From: JABJOE01 sp964344145
GTDB taxonomy: Bacteria > Patescibacteriota > Patescibacteriia > UBA9934
DNA: 62,509 nucleotides
NCBI GenBank assembly: GCA_964344145.1
Contig: CAYFME010000009.1
Location: 1 to 62,509 of the forward strand
Direction: 5' to 3'
Positions 27,147 to 35,606 of this stretch are shown here, piece after piece. The position numbers and the translations under genes are program-made. How positions within the stretch are numbered: the stretch's first letter is position 1; the number at the start of each line of letters is the position of its first letter. Below the pieces are notes generated by a model, which saw nothing but the letters and a program-made list of their open reading frames with translations, was not told the DNA's origin and made no database searches.

Positions 27147-28676
27147 ATGACCACGCGACTCATCGAACCCGCTCGCGTTGGCGGAACCAACGACTACAGC
27201 CCTGCGCAGATGGCGGCGCGACGCGCGCTGCTCGCCGCGATCATGGACGTGTACGCGCGCTTCGGCTTCGAGGAGCTGGAGACGCCGGCGATGGAGTTCT
27301 CCGAGGTCCTTCTGGGCGAGGAGGGCGACAACCGCATCTGGCGCACGCAGCCCTTCTCCGTACAGCGTGCGTGGGAGGAGCTGGGAACCAAGATGGACGC
27401 CGGTCCCGCGGCAGCACCCGAGGCGCTCGCCGGCTTCCGGAAGACGATCATTAGCGACCAAGAGGTCGCGCTGCGCTTCGACCACACCGTGCCCCTGGCC
27501 CGCTACGTGGCCGGCAACCTGGGTCAGCTCAAGCTGCCCTGGCGACGCTGGTGCTTCGGCCCGGTGTGGCGCGGTGACGCAACCGGTGCTGGCCGCTACA
27601 GCCAGTTCTACCAGCTCGACGCCGACATCGTCGGTGACGGCACGCTCGTGGCGGACGCCGAGATCATCTGGATGATGACCGAGGTGCTCGCCGCGGTGAC
27701 GTCCCGGCCGACCAAGGTGCGCTGGAACAGCCGCAAGCTGCTCAACGCCCTGGCCCAGAGCCTCGGCATCACCGGCATGGTTCTCAACCCGGAGACGGAC
27801 AAGCAGGAGCCGCGTGCCAACGCGTTGTTCCGCGCGCTCGACAAGCTCGAGAAGGCCGGCTGGGACGGTGACGGTGGTGTGCGTTCTATCCTGGAGCGCA
27901 AGCCTGACAACGAGCACGACACGCTCGCGCTTGCGCTGCGACCCGACCAGATCGCCGTCGTCGAACGCTTCCTGGACGCTACCACGCAGTCCACCGGTCC
28001 CGTCGACGCGTTCACGCGCCTCGAGGCGGTGATCGGCTCTGTGCCGGTCGGCGCCGAGGGCCTCTCGGACATGCGCACGGTCGCGCAGATGCTCGCCGGT
28101 CTGGGTGTGAGCAACGCCGAAGTGGACTTCTCGGTCGCTCGCGGCCTGGACTACTACACCGGCATCGTGTTCGAGTCGGCCATCGAGGGGTCCAGTGCCG
28201 GCAGTCCGTACTCGGGCGGTCGCTTCGACGAACTGGTGGCGCGCTTCACCGGTAAGTCCCTGCCCAGCACGGGTGCCTCGGTCGGCTTCGACCGCCTGTT
28301 CTACGTCCTGGAGACGCTGGGCGACCTGCCCGAGGGACGGACCTCGCCCGTGGACATCGTGATCATGGACTTCGGCGTGACGCGCGACCCGGACGGAGAC
28401 CCCGCGGTGCGCGCCAAGGTGCTGCAGACCCTCGCGGTCCTGCGCCGCGCTGGCTACAGCGCCCGCATCTACGACGGCGTCAGCGCGCGCAAGATGAAGG
28501 CCGTGATCAGCGACGCCACGCACAGGGGCATCGACTTCATGGTCGTGGCTGGCGAGCGTGAGCTCGCGGACGGCAACGTCAACGTCAAGAACCTGAACAC
28601 GCGCGTACAGACGACCGTTCCCATCGCCGATCTCGGCAGTGCCGTCTGCCTCAAGTCCCTGCTTGACAGCGACTAG
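27147..28676 (+). CDS. hisS: Histidyl-tRNA synthetase, long alphaproteobacterial-like type
   Basis: 509 residues, against about 420 for the usual bacterial enzyme. Class II motif 2 is at residues ~132-163 (PVWRGDATGAGRYSQF, then QLDADIVG) and the His-specific motif ARGLDYYTGIVFE near residue 330. An extra segment (about 165-310) containing LDKLEKAGWDGDGGVRSIL resembles the long HisRS of Alphaproteobacteria as I remember it. The ATG at 27147 follows GGGGGT; TTGACA at 27085-27090 is the likely -35, but the -10 is poor. GC-rich codons. tRNA-His follows 27 bp downstream on the same strand. Confidence 0.88.
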   Translation: MTTRLIEPARVGGTNDYSPAQMAARRALLAAIMDVYARFGFEELETPAMEFSEVLLGEEGDNRIWRTQPFSVQRAWEELGTKMDAGPAAAPEALAGFRKTIISDQEVALRFDHTVPLARYVAGNLGQLKLPWRRWCFGPVWRGDATGAGRYSQFYQLDADIVGDGTLVADAEIIWMMTEVLAAVTSRPTKVRWNSRKLLNALAQSLGITGMVLNPETDKQEPRANALFRALDKLEKAGWDGDGGVRSILERKPDNEHDTLALALRPDQIAVVERFLDATTQSTGPVDAFTRLEAVIGSVPVGAEGLSDMRTVAQMLAGLGVSNAEVDFSVARGLDYYTGIVFESAIEGSSAGSPYSGGRFDELVARFTGKSLPSTGASVGFDRLFYVLETLGDLPEGRTSPVDIVIMDFGVTRDPDGDPAVRAKVLQTLAVLRRAGYSARIYDGVSARKMKAVISDATHRGIDFMVVAGERELADGNVNVKNLNTRVQTTVPIADLGSAVCLKSLLDSD

Positions 28677-28692
28677 GGCAACTTGCTAGAGT
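28663..28692 (+). promoter_or_regulatory. Promoter of tRNA-His overlapping the hisS stop
   Basis: TTGACA (28663-28668) within the last hisS codons, an 18-bp spacer, TAGAGT (28687-28692), 11 nt before the tRNA 5' end. Confidence 0.65.
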
Positions 28693-28703
28693 CGCGGTGA
28701 TGA

Positions 28704-28779
28704 GGGTCTGTAGCTCAGTTGGTAGAGCATCGGATTGTGGTTCCGAATGTCGCGGGTTCGAGTCCCGTCGGGCCCTCCA
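28704..28779 (+). tRNA. tRNA-His (GTG), CCA encoded, no G-1:C73 pair
   Basis: Acceptor GGGTCTG (28704-28710) pairs with CGGGCCC (28769-28775). D arm GCTC/GAGC, anticodon stem TCGGA/TCCGA around loop TTGTGGT with anticodon GTG (28737-28739), T arm GCGGG/CCCGT, T73 at 28776 and CCA at 28777-28779. Position -1 is A and 73 is T, so the G-1:C73 identity pair of normal bacterial tRNA-His is missing. Confidence 0.92.
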
Positions 28780-28787
28780 TCGTCTTG

Positions 28788-28826
28788 AACCGGTTCCCTC
28801 CTCGTAGGGGCCGGTTCTTCGCGTTT
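28788..28826 (+). terminator. Terminator after tRNA-His
   Basis: AACCGG (28788-28793) pairs with CCGGTT (28811-28816), with CCC/GGG inside. CTTCGCGTTT follows. It also lies at the end of the convergent PAP2 gene. Confidence 0.55.
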
Positions 28827-29355
28827 ACAGACCAAAAAGTATCACTGTTACAAATATCCCAAACAATGCGCCGGCGAGCACATCCAGTGCATAATGCACA
28901 CCCACGACAATGCGTGAGAGCGAAATGATGAGCGCCAAAACATAAAAAGCGATCACAAATACCCAGGCGATCGTGAGCGATGAGGCAAGAAAGGCATAGG
29001 AAAGTGACGTCGCGAAGGCGAAACTGGATGCGGCGTGGTTTGATGGGAAGGAATGGGTCGGGATCAGTGGCTTGTACTTGGTCTGCGTTTCTTTCGGTCG
29101 AGGGCGTTGAATAATCGCCTGCAGTAACATCGTTGCCACAGCCGTTGCCGCAACAGGAATCAGCCAAATGAAGACCCGATGGTCCTGCAAAAACAGCAGC
29201 AGCCCAACCATAATGCCGGCGTACGCAAACGCACCGTAAGACGAACTCAATTCCCAAAACCACTGATGTAAGTTGTCAGCGTACGCAGGTCCTCGCCGTC
29301 CAGAGAAAACGGCTTGGATCTTTTTTGATAATCGAACGTCAAACTGATGAATCAT
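28825..29355 (-). CDS. PAP2-family membrane phosphatase
   Basis: 176 residues with about five membrane segments. Phosphatase signature KxxxxxxRP-like segment (QAIIQRPRP), SFPSNHA, and SRIVVGVHYALD give the three motifs of the acid-phosphatase superfamily. Likely substrates are lipid phosphates such as undecaprenyl diphosphate. The start overlaps the nth stop by 4 bp. Confidence 0.85.
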   Translation of the reverse strand: MIHQFDVRLSKKIQAVFSGRRGPAYADNLHQWFWELSSSYGAFAYAGIMVGLLLFLQDHRVFIWLIPVAATAVATMLLQAIIQRPRPKETQTKYKPLIPTHSFPSNHAASSFAFATSLSYAFLASSLTIAWVFVIAFYVLALIISLSRIVVGVHYALDVLAGALFGIFVTVILFGL

Positions 29356-30065
29356 ACGATGGCGTTCTCTCGTAATCGTTGCAACTCGGCCTCCCTTCGC
29401 TCAATATCCGCGACGATTTCATCGGCCTTCTTCGGCCTCTCGAGGTTCTTTTCTTTAAACGCACAAACATCAACAAGCGGACACGCCCAGCAGCGCGGTT
29501 TGCGAATGCACACGTAGCGTCCGAGTTTTACAAATACTCTATTTACAGTTGGATGCCACTTCGGCGGAATCAGATCAAGTAGTGCTTGTTCTGTTTTCTC
29601 CGGTGTTGTCGTTTTCACCCAACCGAGCCGATTCGTTACACGGTGCACGTGTGTATCGACCGCAATGGCAGGCTTGTGAAACTGATACGGCAGAATAACG
29701 CTCGCGGTTTTTCGACCAACGCCCGCAAGCGTGGTCAGCGCTTCGATCGAGTCAGGAATCTGGCCGTCGTACTCATCCATCACGCGCTTGGCGAGCTTCA
29801 CCAGATTCTTTGCTTTCTGCCGATACATGCCAATTGTGTTGGTCTTTTTTTCTACTTGCAAATGACTTGCATTTGCAAGTACATTCGCATTTGGAAACAT
29901 TTCAAAGAAATCAGGCAATAATTTCAGCACTTGTTCATCTCGTGTCCGCGCAGACAGCAACACCGCAACCAAAGATTGGTACGGTGTGCCAAATTCCATC
30001 GCCCCAGGCGTGGGGAAACGTTTTTTTAACTTCTTCAATGAATCGATAATGACTTTATTCGCCAT
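29352..30065 (-). CDS. nth: Endonuclease III (DNA glycosylase/AP lyase)
   Basis: About 237 residues. Removes oxidised pyrimidines. Helix-hairpin-helix LAGVGRKTASVIL with the catalytic Lys, then the catalytic Asp in AIAVDTHVHRV. The iron-sulfur cluster site is CIRKPRCWACPLVDVC, C-x5-C-x2-C-x5-C, one residue shorter in the first spacer than the usual C-x6-C. ATG at 30063-30065, overlapping the upstream gene's end by 11 bp; an upstream GTG (30086) is an alternative. Confidence 0.9.
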   Translation of the reverse strand: MANKVIIDSLKKLKKRFPTPGAMEFGTPYQSLVAVLLSARTRDEQVLKLLPDFFEMFPNANVLANASHLQVEKKTNTIGMYRQKAKNLVKLAKRVMDEYDGQIPDSIEALTTLAGVGRKTASVILPYQFHKPAIAVDTHVHRVTNRLGWVKTTTPEKTEQALLDLIPPKWHPTVNRVFVKLGRYVCIRKPRCWACPLVDVCAFKEKNLERPKKADEIVADIERREAELQRLRENAIV

Positions 30066-30948
30066 CTGGAACGTATTCACGGTCACAGGTTATCTCACGC
30101 TCGTCGGTCCAGTCTCCGTTGTCGTCGAACACAGGTACATCAGTACACGTTTCAATCAAATCAGATGTCATCGTTTCTGAATCGAGAACATAATACTGCC
30201 ACCAGAAATGTCCTGCGTCCCCATATCCAGCACTAAATACCGGCTCCCCTGTGTTAGTGAAGTCTTCAAACATCCAAAATGCCATATCCATCACGCCATC
30301 GATTGGCTGATACGCAGCGAAACGCGCTTCGGTAATAAGCTCCGCCGGCTGCCACTCGAGCATCTGCACAACCCCATTAAAGTCAGACGAGAGTGCGATG
30401 TATAGCCGATTATCAAAGTTACACTGTGCAACTAATTGCGCCCTGTACCGATCCATCGAACGTTCAATCTCTAAAAAGTACTGATCTGTCCATCCGGCGC
30501 CCTTCACCAGCTCAGGCACAATCGCCTCTTGAATCTCAACATCGGCAATGGCATCAGCCGAAAGTCCACCGTACACGTAGTACCCTTCTTCCAAGGTGTC
30601 GATGTCAACGTACTCGTACATGTGCGAACAGAGTGAATCATCTGCTTCGAGGACTTGCTCACGAAGATGCGTGACCTCAGATGGATCGCGCTCCTCGACT
30701 TCTTCCTCCTCTTCAGACTCATACGCTTCGATCTTCGCCTCAAGTTGCGTGACCGTGTCTTCCAGGTCCATTATTTGATCTTGGCCAGCGTTGCTTCGAA
30801 CCCAGAAGAATGCAGCAAGCGCTAGAAAGACCAAGGCGATCAACGTGATGAGTATGAGCAGAGCCCGACCGCCTTTTCGCGGTGCGGCATCGACCATGCG
30901 AACCGTTCCAGCGGATGACGGATCTTGTTGTGGTTGTTGATTCTCCAT
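30055..30948 (-). CDS. Membrane-anchored coiled-coil protein, unknown
   Basis: 297 residues. Cytoplasmic basic N-terminus, one membrane segment (about residues 29-50), a predicted coiled coil with an acidic EEEEEVEERD patch (about 57-95), and an extracytoplasmic acidic domain with a few cysteines. No family recognised. It lies 3 bp after gpmI and overlaps nth. Confidence 0.65.
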   Translation of the reverse strand: MENQQPQQDPSSAGTVRMVDAAPRKGGRALLILITLIALVFLALAAFFWVRSNAGQDQIMDLEDTVTQLEAKIEAYESEEEEEVEERDPSEVTHLREQVLEADDSLCSHMYEYVDIDTLEEGYYVYGGLSADAIADVEIQEAIVPELVKGAGWTDQYFLEIERSMDRYRAQLVAQCNFDNRLYIALSSDFNGVVQMLEWQPAELITEARFAAYQPIDGVMDMAFWMFEDFTNTGEPVFSAGYGDAGHFWWQYYVLDSETMTSDLIETCTDVPVFDDNGDWTDEREITCDREYVPDGE

Positions 30949-30951
30949 AGA

Positions 30952-32541
30952 TTACATTAACGGTGCCCCGGTCATTTCCGGCGGCTGTTCGATTCCTAAA
31001 TGAGTAAGAATGGTTGGCGCGACGTCCGCAAGCATGCCGATTGGAGGAACGAGTGAGAGATCCCCGTTTGGAATGTCACCAGCAGGTCCTGGCTGACCTT
31101 CAAGTTCGTTGCTAATGATCCAAAACGGAACCGGATTTGTGCTGTGTTCTTTATCCATGTCGCCCGTCTGCAAGTTTTGTACCTCCTCGGCGTTTCCATG
31201 ATCCGCTGTAATAAACACGATACCATTCTTTTTAAGCACGGCCTCGATAATACGTCCGACCGATTCGTCAACAACCTCCACAGCCTTGATCGTTGCTTCT
31301 AGATTTCCCGTGTGTGCGACCATGTCGGGATTAGCAAAGTTCATGATGATGAGATCATAGTTATCGGTCTTCAGCTCTTTGAGCACACGATCCGTGATTT
31401 GTCGCGCCGACATCTCGGGTTGTTGATCGTACGAAGCGACTTGCGGCGACGGGATGATCGCGCGATCCTCGTGCTCGAACGGTTCCTCACGCGTGCCGTT
31501 GAAAAAGAACGTGACGTGCGCATACTTTTCGGTCTCGGCAATATGGAGCTGAACAAGCCCCGCTTTGGAGGCGACTTCCGCAAGACCGTTTTTAATTACT
31601 GACGGCGGATAGGCGACATCAACCGGCAAACCTTTTTCATACTCTGCCATGGTGATGAACACAAGGTTCTCCAGAAACGGACGCTCGAACTTATCAAACG
31701 ATGGAAGCACAAACGCTTTGGTGATTTGCCGAGCCCGATCGGGACGGAAGTTGAAAAAGATCACTGCGTCACCGGGCTTTACTGTCGCCACAGGCTCTCC
31801 GTTCTTCGTGACAACTGTTGGAGGAAACTCTTCGTCGTACACTTCGTTTGCGTACGACGTCTTAATCGCCTCAAATACGTCTTCGGTTGTTGCCTGTGAC
31901 TGACCGTTGACGATGGCATTGTACGCCTTGCCCGTCCGATCCCATCGATTGTCGCGATCCATGGCAAAGTACCGTCCAGCGAGCGTGGCAATCCGACCGA
32001 TGCCGACGTCTTTAATCTTTTGATCAAGCGCCGTGATGAAATCAATTCCAGAATTATACAATGTGTCACGACCATCCATGAACGCATGCACGGCGACGTC
32101 GTTGAGTCCTTGCTGCTTTGCGAGGTCCAAAAGCGCATGCGCGTGCGCGTCATACCCGTGCACTTTTCCCGCGCTCACGATCCCCATCAAGTGCAACGTC
32201 CCGCCAGACTGCTTCACCTGATTGATCGCTTTCATGAATGCCGGGTTCTCATAAAAGCCGCCACTTTGCATGTCCTGCTCGATGCGCGGCATCACTTGAT
32301 AGTACACGCGGCCCGCACCGATAGTGAGGTGACCGACCTCGGAGTTCCCCATCTCGCCCCAAAGCAATCCAACCGTCTCGCCCGAAGCGCGAACGGTCAT
32401 GGTTGGATAGCGCTGAATCAGTCGGTCGAAGGTTGGTGTTTTTGCGCGCGAAATAGCATTTCCGTCTCCATCGGGAGCGGCTCCAAAACCGTCTAGAACC
32501 ATTAAGACGGCTGGGCGGGGTCGTTGAAAAGAATCAGGCAT
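30952..32541 (-). CDS. gpmI: 2,3-bisphosphoglycerate-independent phosphoglycerate mutase
   Basis: About 529 residues. Interconverts 3- and 2-phosphoglycerate in lower glycolysis using two Mn ions. The N-terminal metal site is VLMVLDGFG, the phosphoserine site is MGNSEVGH, and C-terminal metal ligands appear in FITADHGNAEE and KEHSTNPVP. ATG at 32539-32541; TATAAT (32552-32557) lies 10 nt upstream, without a Shine-Dalgarno sequence. First gene of a gpmI-30055-nth-PAP2 operon. Confidence 0.93.
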   Translation of the reverse strand: MPDSFQRPRPAVLMVLDGFGAAPDGDGNAISRAKTPTFDRLIQRYPTMTVRASGETVGLLWGEMGNSEVGHLTIGAGRVYYQVMPRIEQDMQSGGFYENPAFMKAINQVKQSGGTLHLMGIVSAGKVHGYDAHAHALLDLAKQQGLNDVAVHAFMDGRDTLYNSGIDFITALDQKIKDVGIGRIATLAGRYFAMDRDNRWDRTGKAYNAIVNGQSQATTEDVFEAIKTSYANEVYDEEFPPTVVTKNGEPVATVKPGDAVIFFNFRPDRARQITKAFVLPSFDKFERPFLENLVFITMAEYEKGLPVDVAYPPSVIKNGLAEVASKAGLVQLHIAETEKYAHVTFFFNGTREEPFEHEDRAIIPSPQVASYDQQPEMSARQITDRVLKELKTDNYDLIIMNFANPDMVAHTGNLEATIKAVEVVDESVGRIIEAVLKKNGIVFITADHGNAEEVQNLQTGDMDKEHSTNPVPFWIISNELEGQPGPAGDIPNGDLSLVPPIGMLADVAPTILTHLGIEQPPEMTGAPLM

Positions 32542-32567
32542 AGATGGGGAGATTATAGCACAAAACC

Positions 32568-32596
32568 TTGACAAAATCGGCAAAATATGCTATTAT
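32568..32596 (+). promoter_or_regulatory. Consensus promoter of GC-rich locus h
   Basis: TTGACA (32568-32573), 17-bp spacer, TATTAT (32591-32596) preceded by TGC. Divergent from the gpmI promoter. Confidence 0.78.
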
Positions 32597-32659
32597 ACGC
32601 TTGTTCATTGATGATATTGCGGGCTACTTGCCTCGCCCTGAAGTAGGCAGAAATAGGAA

Positions 32660-32704
32660 GATCCCTGTTCCCTCTCGATGCGTCGAGTGGTTTGAACAGG
32701 GATC
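32660..32704 (+). ncRNA. Structured 5' leader of GC-rich locus h
   Basis: Within a ~180-nt leader, GATCCCTGTTC (32660-32670) pairs perfectly with GAACAGGGATC (32694-32704). An inner CTCGA/TCGAG hairpin sits in the loop. Function unknown; it could control the small membrane-protein genes downstream. Confidence 0.4.
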
Positions 32705-32781
32705 GTTCTGTTTTCGGAGCGACGCAGCGTCGGGGGACGCACTCACACAACAATGGACGTCGCCGTGAAAACGGAGACTAC

Positions 32782-33207
32782 ATGAAGTTCAATCTCAACA
32801 ACATAGCAGCAACCGTCGGTATCATCCTCAGCGGTCTGCTGGTCAGCATCGCGCATAACAGCGCTGGGGAATCCTGGAGCTGGGTCCTGCTCATCTTCGG
32901 CGTCTTCCTCCTGGTGTTCGCTGCAGTCTGCCTCCAGGAGTTCACCAGGAAGCCTCGCCCTTCCCGGGCACTGGCGATCGTCACCGCAAACGGTTCGCTC
33001 ACCATCAATGAGACGGACCAGTACTTCGGAAGGCTCGTGGAATACACGCCGGACGGGGACAAGCGGTTCGCCAGCCAGGTGTTCTGCCGCTATACCGGCA
33101 AGTTCCTGGTCGGAACAATCGCGATCGGCCAGGATGGCATCCAGCCGGTCTCCGACGATCTGATTGCCGAGCTCGTGATGAACAACTTCGGTAGAGGAAT
33201 GCTGTGA
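32782..33207 (+). CDS. Two-TM small membrane protein, unknown
   Basis: 141 residues. Two hydrophobic segments (about 8-25 and 35-53) are followed by a soluble C-terminal domain. The ATG at 32782 follows GGAG by 5 nt. No family recognised. GC-rich codons. It overlaps the next gene by 4 bp (GTGA). Confidence 0.6.
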   Translation: MKFNLNNIAATVGIILSGLLVSIAHNSAGESWSWVLLIFGVFLLVFAAVCLQEFTRKPRPSRALAIVTANGSLTINETDQYFGRLVEYTPDGDKRFASQVFCRYTGKFLVGTIAIGQDGIQPVSDDLIAELVMNNFGRGML

Positions 33208-33371
33208 CACGCTTCCTGTTCATTTTCGCGAACTGCGTGCTGGTAGCGGGTATCGGGACCATCATCTACGGTGGTATCGTCTGGAGCCTGGGACCCACGA
33301 TCGCCGGTGCCAGCACCGCCGTGACCGGCCTCTACTTCGCGATGATGTTCGCCCCGGAACCGCGGGGCTAG
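33204..33371 (+). CDS. 55-residue membrane protein, unknown
   Basis: Begins FLFIFANCVLVAGIGTII and has a second hydrophobic segment (about 33-48). The GTG start overlaps the upstream TGA, and AGAGG lies 6 nt before it, so translation is probably coupled. Codons are GC-rich like the gene before it. Too short for routine gene calling but well supported by context. Confidence 0.55.
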   Translation: MTRFLFIFANCVLVAGIGTIIYGGIVWSLGPTIAGASTAVTGLYFAMMFAPEPRG

Positions 33372-33484
33372 CGACCCCACTTGGCCGCGCAGGGCCGTGA
33401 CGAATACTGCGCACCCCGACCGTACTCGGTCTGGGGCTCGACTGAGCGCCGTTGCGGCGACGCTCTGAGAGTTCAGGAGACATC

Positions 33485-33670
33485 ATGCAAAAACGTTCCA
33501 TACCACTCGCGTTCATCGTGCATCGCGACGGGTCATGTTCGAGAAACCCAAGAGCTATCGAACTCATCCAAGCTGACCTTGTCGCGCTGAGCCAGAGGCT
33601 AGACGAGCTACTAGAAGAGCTGCTCTCCGACGGCCGCCCCCACGAATGGACACACCGGCCCTCCCGCTGA
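33485..33670 (+). CDS. Small 61-residue protein, unknown
   Basis: Begins MQKRSIPLAFIVH. A helical Leu-rich stretch (VALSQRLDELLEELL) occupies the second half. The ATG at 33485 follows CAGGAG by 5 nt. Third gene of the GC-rich locus, closed by the terminator at 33713. Confidence 0.5.
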   Translation: MQKRSIPLAFIVHRDGSCSRNPRAIELIQADLVALSQRLDELLEELLSDGRPHEWTHRPSR

Positions 33671-33712
33671 GGGCCTTCCCAGAGCAGACCACTCGTGGTC
33701 GATTCTGGAGAA

Positions 33713-33741
33713 CAAAAAAGAACCGCGAAAGCGGCTTTTTT
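33713..33741. terminator. Bidirectional terminator between GC-rich locus h and ftsL
   Basis: AAAAAAG before CCGC-GAAA-GCGG (33723-33734) and CTTTTTT after it. The symmetric A and T runs make it work for both the + strand genes and the convergent ftsL transcript. Confidence 0.75.
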
Positions 33742-33751
33742 GTTTATCTTC

Positions 33752-34072
33752 CTATCGATCGAAGGCCACAGCTGAATCGCCACCCTCTACGTATCGCACT
33801 TCGTCGATCTCCACCAGTCCCAGCATCTGCATGCGATTCGTCACACTCTCCACACTCTGCAATCGAGAGACTTCCAGCTCGAGCCGTTCGTTATCATGCT
33901 CCAGCGTGGCAATCTCGCGATCCAGATCACGCATCGTGTATCCGGACGTCGCCGCCACATTCACCTGCCAAATGTAGGAACATCCCAGGATAACGGTCGT
34001 TGCGATCAAAACACGCGCAAACCAATTTCCTTGGCTAACCAGGTTCTTTACTTTTGTGATGGGATTCTTCAT
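33752..34072 (-). CDS. ftsL: FtsL-like division protein
   Basis: 106 residues. Short basic N-terminus, one membrane segment (about 19-40), then a coiled coil (MRDLDREIATLEHDNERLEL region). Its position directly after rsmH, overlapping it by 38 bp, is the classic ftsL place in the division and cell-wall cluster. It would bridge FtsB/FtsQ and FtsWI at the septum. The usual next genes (ftsI, mur genes) are missing. Confidence 0.7.
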   Translation of the reverse strand: MKNPITKVKNLVSQGNWFARVLIATTVILGCSYIWQVNVAATSGYTMRDLDREIATLEHDNERLELEVSRLQSVESVTNRMQMLGLVEIDEVRYVEGGDSAVAFDR

Positions 34073-34934
34073 AGTCCTCCGTCGTACGCTGGGCAATGCG
34101 TAACTTTGCACTGCGAGCACGTGGGTTGTTTTGTACCTCCTCAAAAGAAGGCTTGATCACTTTTTTATGAACGGCTTCCAGTTTGTCCGATGCCTTGATG
34201 AACTTCTTTACAATGCGATCTTCGAGCGAATGGAACGTGATGATCGCCACACGACCATCTGGTGCCAATACATTCTCGATTGCCGCAAGCCCACGCTCGA
34301 GCTCTCCGAACTCATCATTCACCGCAATACGTAGCGCCTGAAAGACACGCGTTGCCGGATGCACTCTGCTACGACGATGAATCGCCTGCGCAATGAAATC
34401 TGCCAACTGCGTGGTCGTTTCAAACCGCTCACGCTTGCGTTGTTTGGTGATGGCGGTGGCAATCTGTGCCGCCAGCGGCTCCTCGCCGTACTGACGAAAC
34501 AGGTCTGCCAACTCATCTTGTGTCCAACTATTAACAATGCCCTCGGCCGTCATCTCCTGACGGGTGTCGTAACGCATGTCGAGTGGTCCATCCTTTTGGA
34601 AGGAGAAGCCGCGAGTCGCATCATCGACATGTACGGACGAATACCCAAGATCAAACACTGCTGCACGAACGGGATCCAATGCATATTGCTCGAGATTTGC
34701 GTATGAGTCATGAATAAAGGTGATGCGATCGGCATCGTCTGCGAGATTCTTGCGCGACGCCTCGAGGTTGCGGTCATCGCGATCAAACGCGATGAGTTCA
34801 CCGTCTGGAGCATTTGCAGCAAGAAGCAAGCGTGCGTGACCACCAAGTCCGACAGTGGCGTCCAAAACGCGCATACCAGGCTCAATGCTCAGCTCGTCTA
34901 TCACCTCCTTGGCTAATACCGGAATATGATCCAT
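34035..34934 (-). CDS. rsmH: 16S rRNA (cytosine1402-N4)-methyltransferase
   Basis: 299 residues. Methylates C1402 in the ribosomal decoding centre. N-terminal HIPVLAKEVIDEL, the SAM loop DATVGLGGHA, FDLGYSS and GPLDMRYD, and ITFHSLEDRIVKKF are all family signatures. Second gene of mraZ-rsmH-ftsL, 2 bp after mraZ. Confidence 0.95.
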   Translation of the reverse strand: MDHIPVLAKEVIDELSIEPGMRVLDATVGLGGHARLLLAANAPDGELIAFDRDDRNLEASRKNLADDADRITFIHDSYANLEQYALDPVRAAVFDLGYSSVHVDDATRGFSFQKDGPLDMRYDTRQEMTAEGIVNSWTQDELADLFRQYGEEPLAAQIATAITKQRKRERFETTTQLADFIAQAIHRRSRVHPATRVFQALRIAVNDEFGELERGLAAIENVLAPDGRVAIITFHSLEDRIVKKFIKASDKLEAVHKKVIKPSFEEVQNNPRARSAKLRIAQRTTEDYEESHHKSKEPG

Positions 34935-34936
34935 AG

Positions 34937-35371
34937 CTACAGGCCAAGTTGTCCCAGTTCTTCGGCGATGTCAACCGCATCCTCTTCTGTCTGTTGTCGA
35001 TAGGCTTCCCAGGTGTCCTTGTCCCACAGCTCAAGCCGTGAGTGAACACCGACGACAACGACACCCTTTTTTAACGATGCGTACGTGCGAAGATACTCAG
35101 GAATAACGAATCGTCCCTGCTTGTCTAAGCGAACATCCATTGCGCCCGCAAGCATGAGTCGGGCGAATGCTCGGGATCTCGCTTGCCCCAGGGGCAAACT
35201 AGCGATTTTCTCGGATAGTTTCCCCCACTCCTCCAGGGGCAACAGGAACAACGAAGAATCCAAACCTCGCGTGACAACCGCCCCTTTCGCAAGGTTTGAA
35301 CGAAACTTCGTCGGAACGGCGAGCCGTCCCTTTTCGTCGATTGAGTGGTGATATTCCCCTATGAAATTCAT
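34937..35371 (-). CDS. mraZ: Transcriptional regulator MraZ
   Basis: 144 residues with two SpoVT/AbrB-like repeats: HHSIDEKGRLAVPTKFR near the N-terminus and MDVRLDKQGRFVIPEYLR in the second half. Represses its own division and cell-wall operon. ATG at 35369-35371; an in-frame GTG at 35386 is possible. Likely operator repeats lie about 155-190 bp upstream. Confidence 0.93.
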   Translation of the reverse strand: MNFIGEYHHSIDEKGRLAVPTKFRSNLAKGAVVTRGLDSSLFLLPLEEWGKLSEKIASLPLGQARSRAFARLMLAGAMDVRLDKQGRFVIPEYLRTYASLKKGVVVVGVHSRLELWDKDTWEAYRQQTEEDAVDIAEELGQLGL

Positions 35372-35523
35372 AGGTTGAAGGTGCACGGCGGTTGTCCCCG
35401 ATCACGATCTATTCAGAACTCAGATAGATGATTCTGAGCTGATCATGATCAAGGGAAGTTTCCCGACGTGCTTTTTCTTAAGAAAAAACGCGAAGTAGGC
35501 TGAATGCCCAGGTTCTGGTCATT

Positions 35524-35560
35524 CCCCACTTCGTGCCATTACTTCTCCACTCTACTCCAC
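35524..35560 (-). promoter_or_regulatory. Probable MraZ operator, four TGG repeats
   Basis: Reading on the minus strand, TGG occurs at four sites spaced 10, 11 and 10 bp (CCA on + at 35526, 35536, 35547, 35557), with core forms GTGGAG, GTGGAG, ATGGCA and GTGGGG. MraZ is known to bind TGGG-like direct repeats with a 10-bp period. Confidence 0.55.
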
Positions 35561-35606
35561 TCATCACCTCTGGTCAACCCAAAGTTATCCACTTTTTACC
35601 CCCAGG

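Noticed and set aside
27066..28523. Long open frame (485 codons) on the minus strand opposite hisS
   Set aside because: It is a mirror of GC-rich coding DNA. The + strand encodes a clear HisRS, and the minus product is low-complexity and His/Arg/Val-rich.
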